From positions 124,001 through 188,000 of the forward strand of contig NC_090120.1 in the NCBI RefSeq assembly GCF_023973825.1: a DNA stretch of 64,000 nt, written 5' to 3'. Positions 63,101 to 64,000 of this stretch are shown here, one piece after another; position 1 is the first letter of the stretch, and each line of letters opens with the position of its first letter. The position numbers and the translations under genes are program-made. Below the pieces are notes generated by a model. That model saw nothing but the letters and a program-made list of their open reading frames with translations, was not told the DNA's origin and made no database searches. The DNA is from Plasmodium brasilianum. Taxonomy: Eukaryota; Apicomplexa; Aconoidasida; Haemosporida; Plasmodiidae.

Positions 63101-64000
63101 ATACAAATATGCTATGCAAAATTAAGACTAATAGAAACATAGAAATATAAATAAGAATTAATTTTAATTTGATAACTAATATCCATATTAATGTTCAACA
63201 TCATCATGGTATAAATAATATTTACTATATGATATTACCCCAAATAATATAAAAATTGATATGTAATAAAAAGGACAATTTAATAATTGAATAATTTTAA
63301 CGATCGCTGTATCCGTACTAGATACACAGAATAATAATTAAAAAATATATATAATTTCTTAATACTAATGATATGTTATACGTTAAATTAGGATTAATAC
63401 ACAAATAGTAATTTTTACAATATGATAATTAACTGTTAAGAAATGTAAAATATTAGGGAGCTCAAATTTGAAAACTTCTTATCAGAACAATAGAATTTTA
63501 TAAAAAATAAATTTTACATAGTACGATCTTTTTTAACAGAATAATACGAAAAGATACTAATTAAAATATAAAAATAAAACCACATGCTTTACATTAAATA
63601 ATGCGCATATATATAATATATTTTTTTATTCGTGAAAGCAAATTATGAAAATAAGCTTCTTTTTTAATATGATACAACTATATATTTATCTGTATGACTA
63701 AAAAATTTTCAGTGAAATTAATACCTAATTACTATAAAAATAAATTATTTTATTTGGTTTTTCATATACCTTGCAATTTAAGTGCTTTTTCAACAGAATA
63801 ATATGTTTATAATAATGAACTCTAGTTTGAATATCAAGAACTGCAACATTAAATACATAAGGACATATTTTTAATAAAACACACCACAGTTTTTACATTG
63901 TCTTTTTGTACATATTAAATAAGAAAAAATTATAATTTATTATTTAAACAATTATAATATACTAAATGCATTTATATTTACATATTTTTCCGATAACATG
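60104..64000. other. Intergenic, mostly duplicated flank
   Basis: Upstream region of the last gene. Bases 60361-63080 are the second copy of the large duplicated segment. The remainder to 64000 is A+T-rich, with no gene seen. Confidence 0.55.
60361..63080. repeat. Large diverged segmental duplication, copy 2
   Basis: Collinear partner of 21031-23900 (landmarks are given there). Distance to the fam-l-type start is about 260 bp here versus about 1.7 kb at the first copy, so the flanks differ by an insertion, a deletion or a breakpoint near the gene. Confidence 0.8.

Overview
This is a eukaryotic, extremely A+T-rich window from a Plasmodium subtelomere. Two-exon genes made of a short signal-peptide exon plus a longer exon with a PEXEL-like motif sit beside a three-exon pir gene and a four-exon stp1 gene. 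The fam-l/fam-m type of exported protein together with stp1 points to Plasmodium malariae or its close relatives (P. brasilianum, P. malariae-like). The species call is inferred from remembered family hallmarks, not from a database match. No tRNA, rRNA, telomeric repeat, CRISPR or bacterial-type element was seen.

Layout. From 1 to 31 kb lie seven small exported-protein genes, all on the minus strand: a fam-l-like gene (2.1-3.1 kb), a tandem pair of a different two-TM family (6.1-7.0 kb; 8.7-9.6 kb, the second frameshifted in a poly-A run), a short PEXEL-degenerate gene (13.3-14.0 kb), a second fam-l-like gene (18.3-19.3 kb), another exported protein (25.4-26.2 kb) and a dead fam-l copy (29.2-30.3 kb). 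From 33.9 to 40 kb there is a decayed unidentified gene (minus), one plus-strand exported protein (37.3-38.1 kb) and a dead fam-m-type copy (39.1-40.0 kb). From 46.5 to 53.2 kb a plus-strand pir gene and a minus-strand stp1 gene converge. A last fam-l-related gene lies at 59.3-60.1 kb. With almost everything on the minus strand, the telomere is probably to the left, if the usual orientation of these families holds.

Most reading frames were extended by hand across introns. Exon 1 (about 23-29 codons), the donor and acceptor sites, and the phase were worked out for every gene, and all intact models close in frame.

The products have no metabolic link. They form a multigene arsenal of secreted or exported, membrane-anchored proteins probably placed in or on the infected red cell. 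The intergenic DNA is not featureless. It holds a diverged ~2.8 kb duplicated flank (21.0-23.9 kb versus 60.4-63.1 kb), a shorter repeated block (8.2 versus 32.8 kb), recurrent motifs upstream of and inside the introns of the fam genes, and several coding relics.
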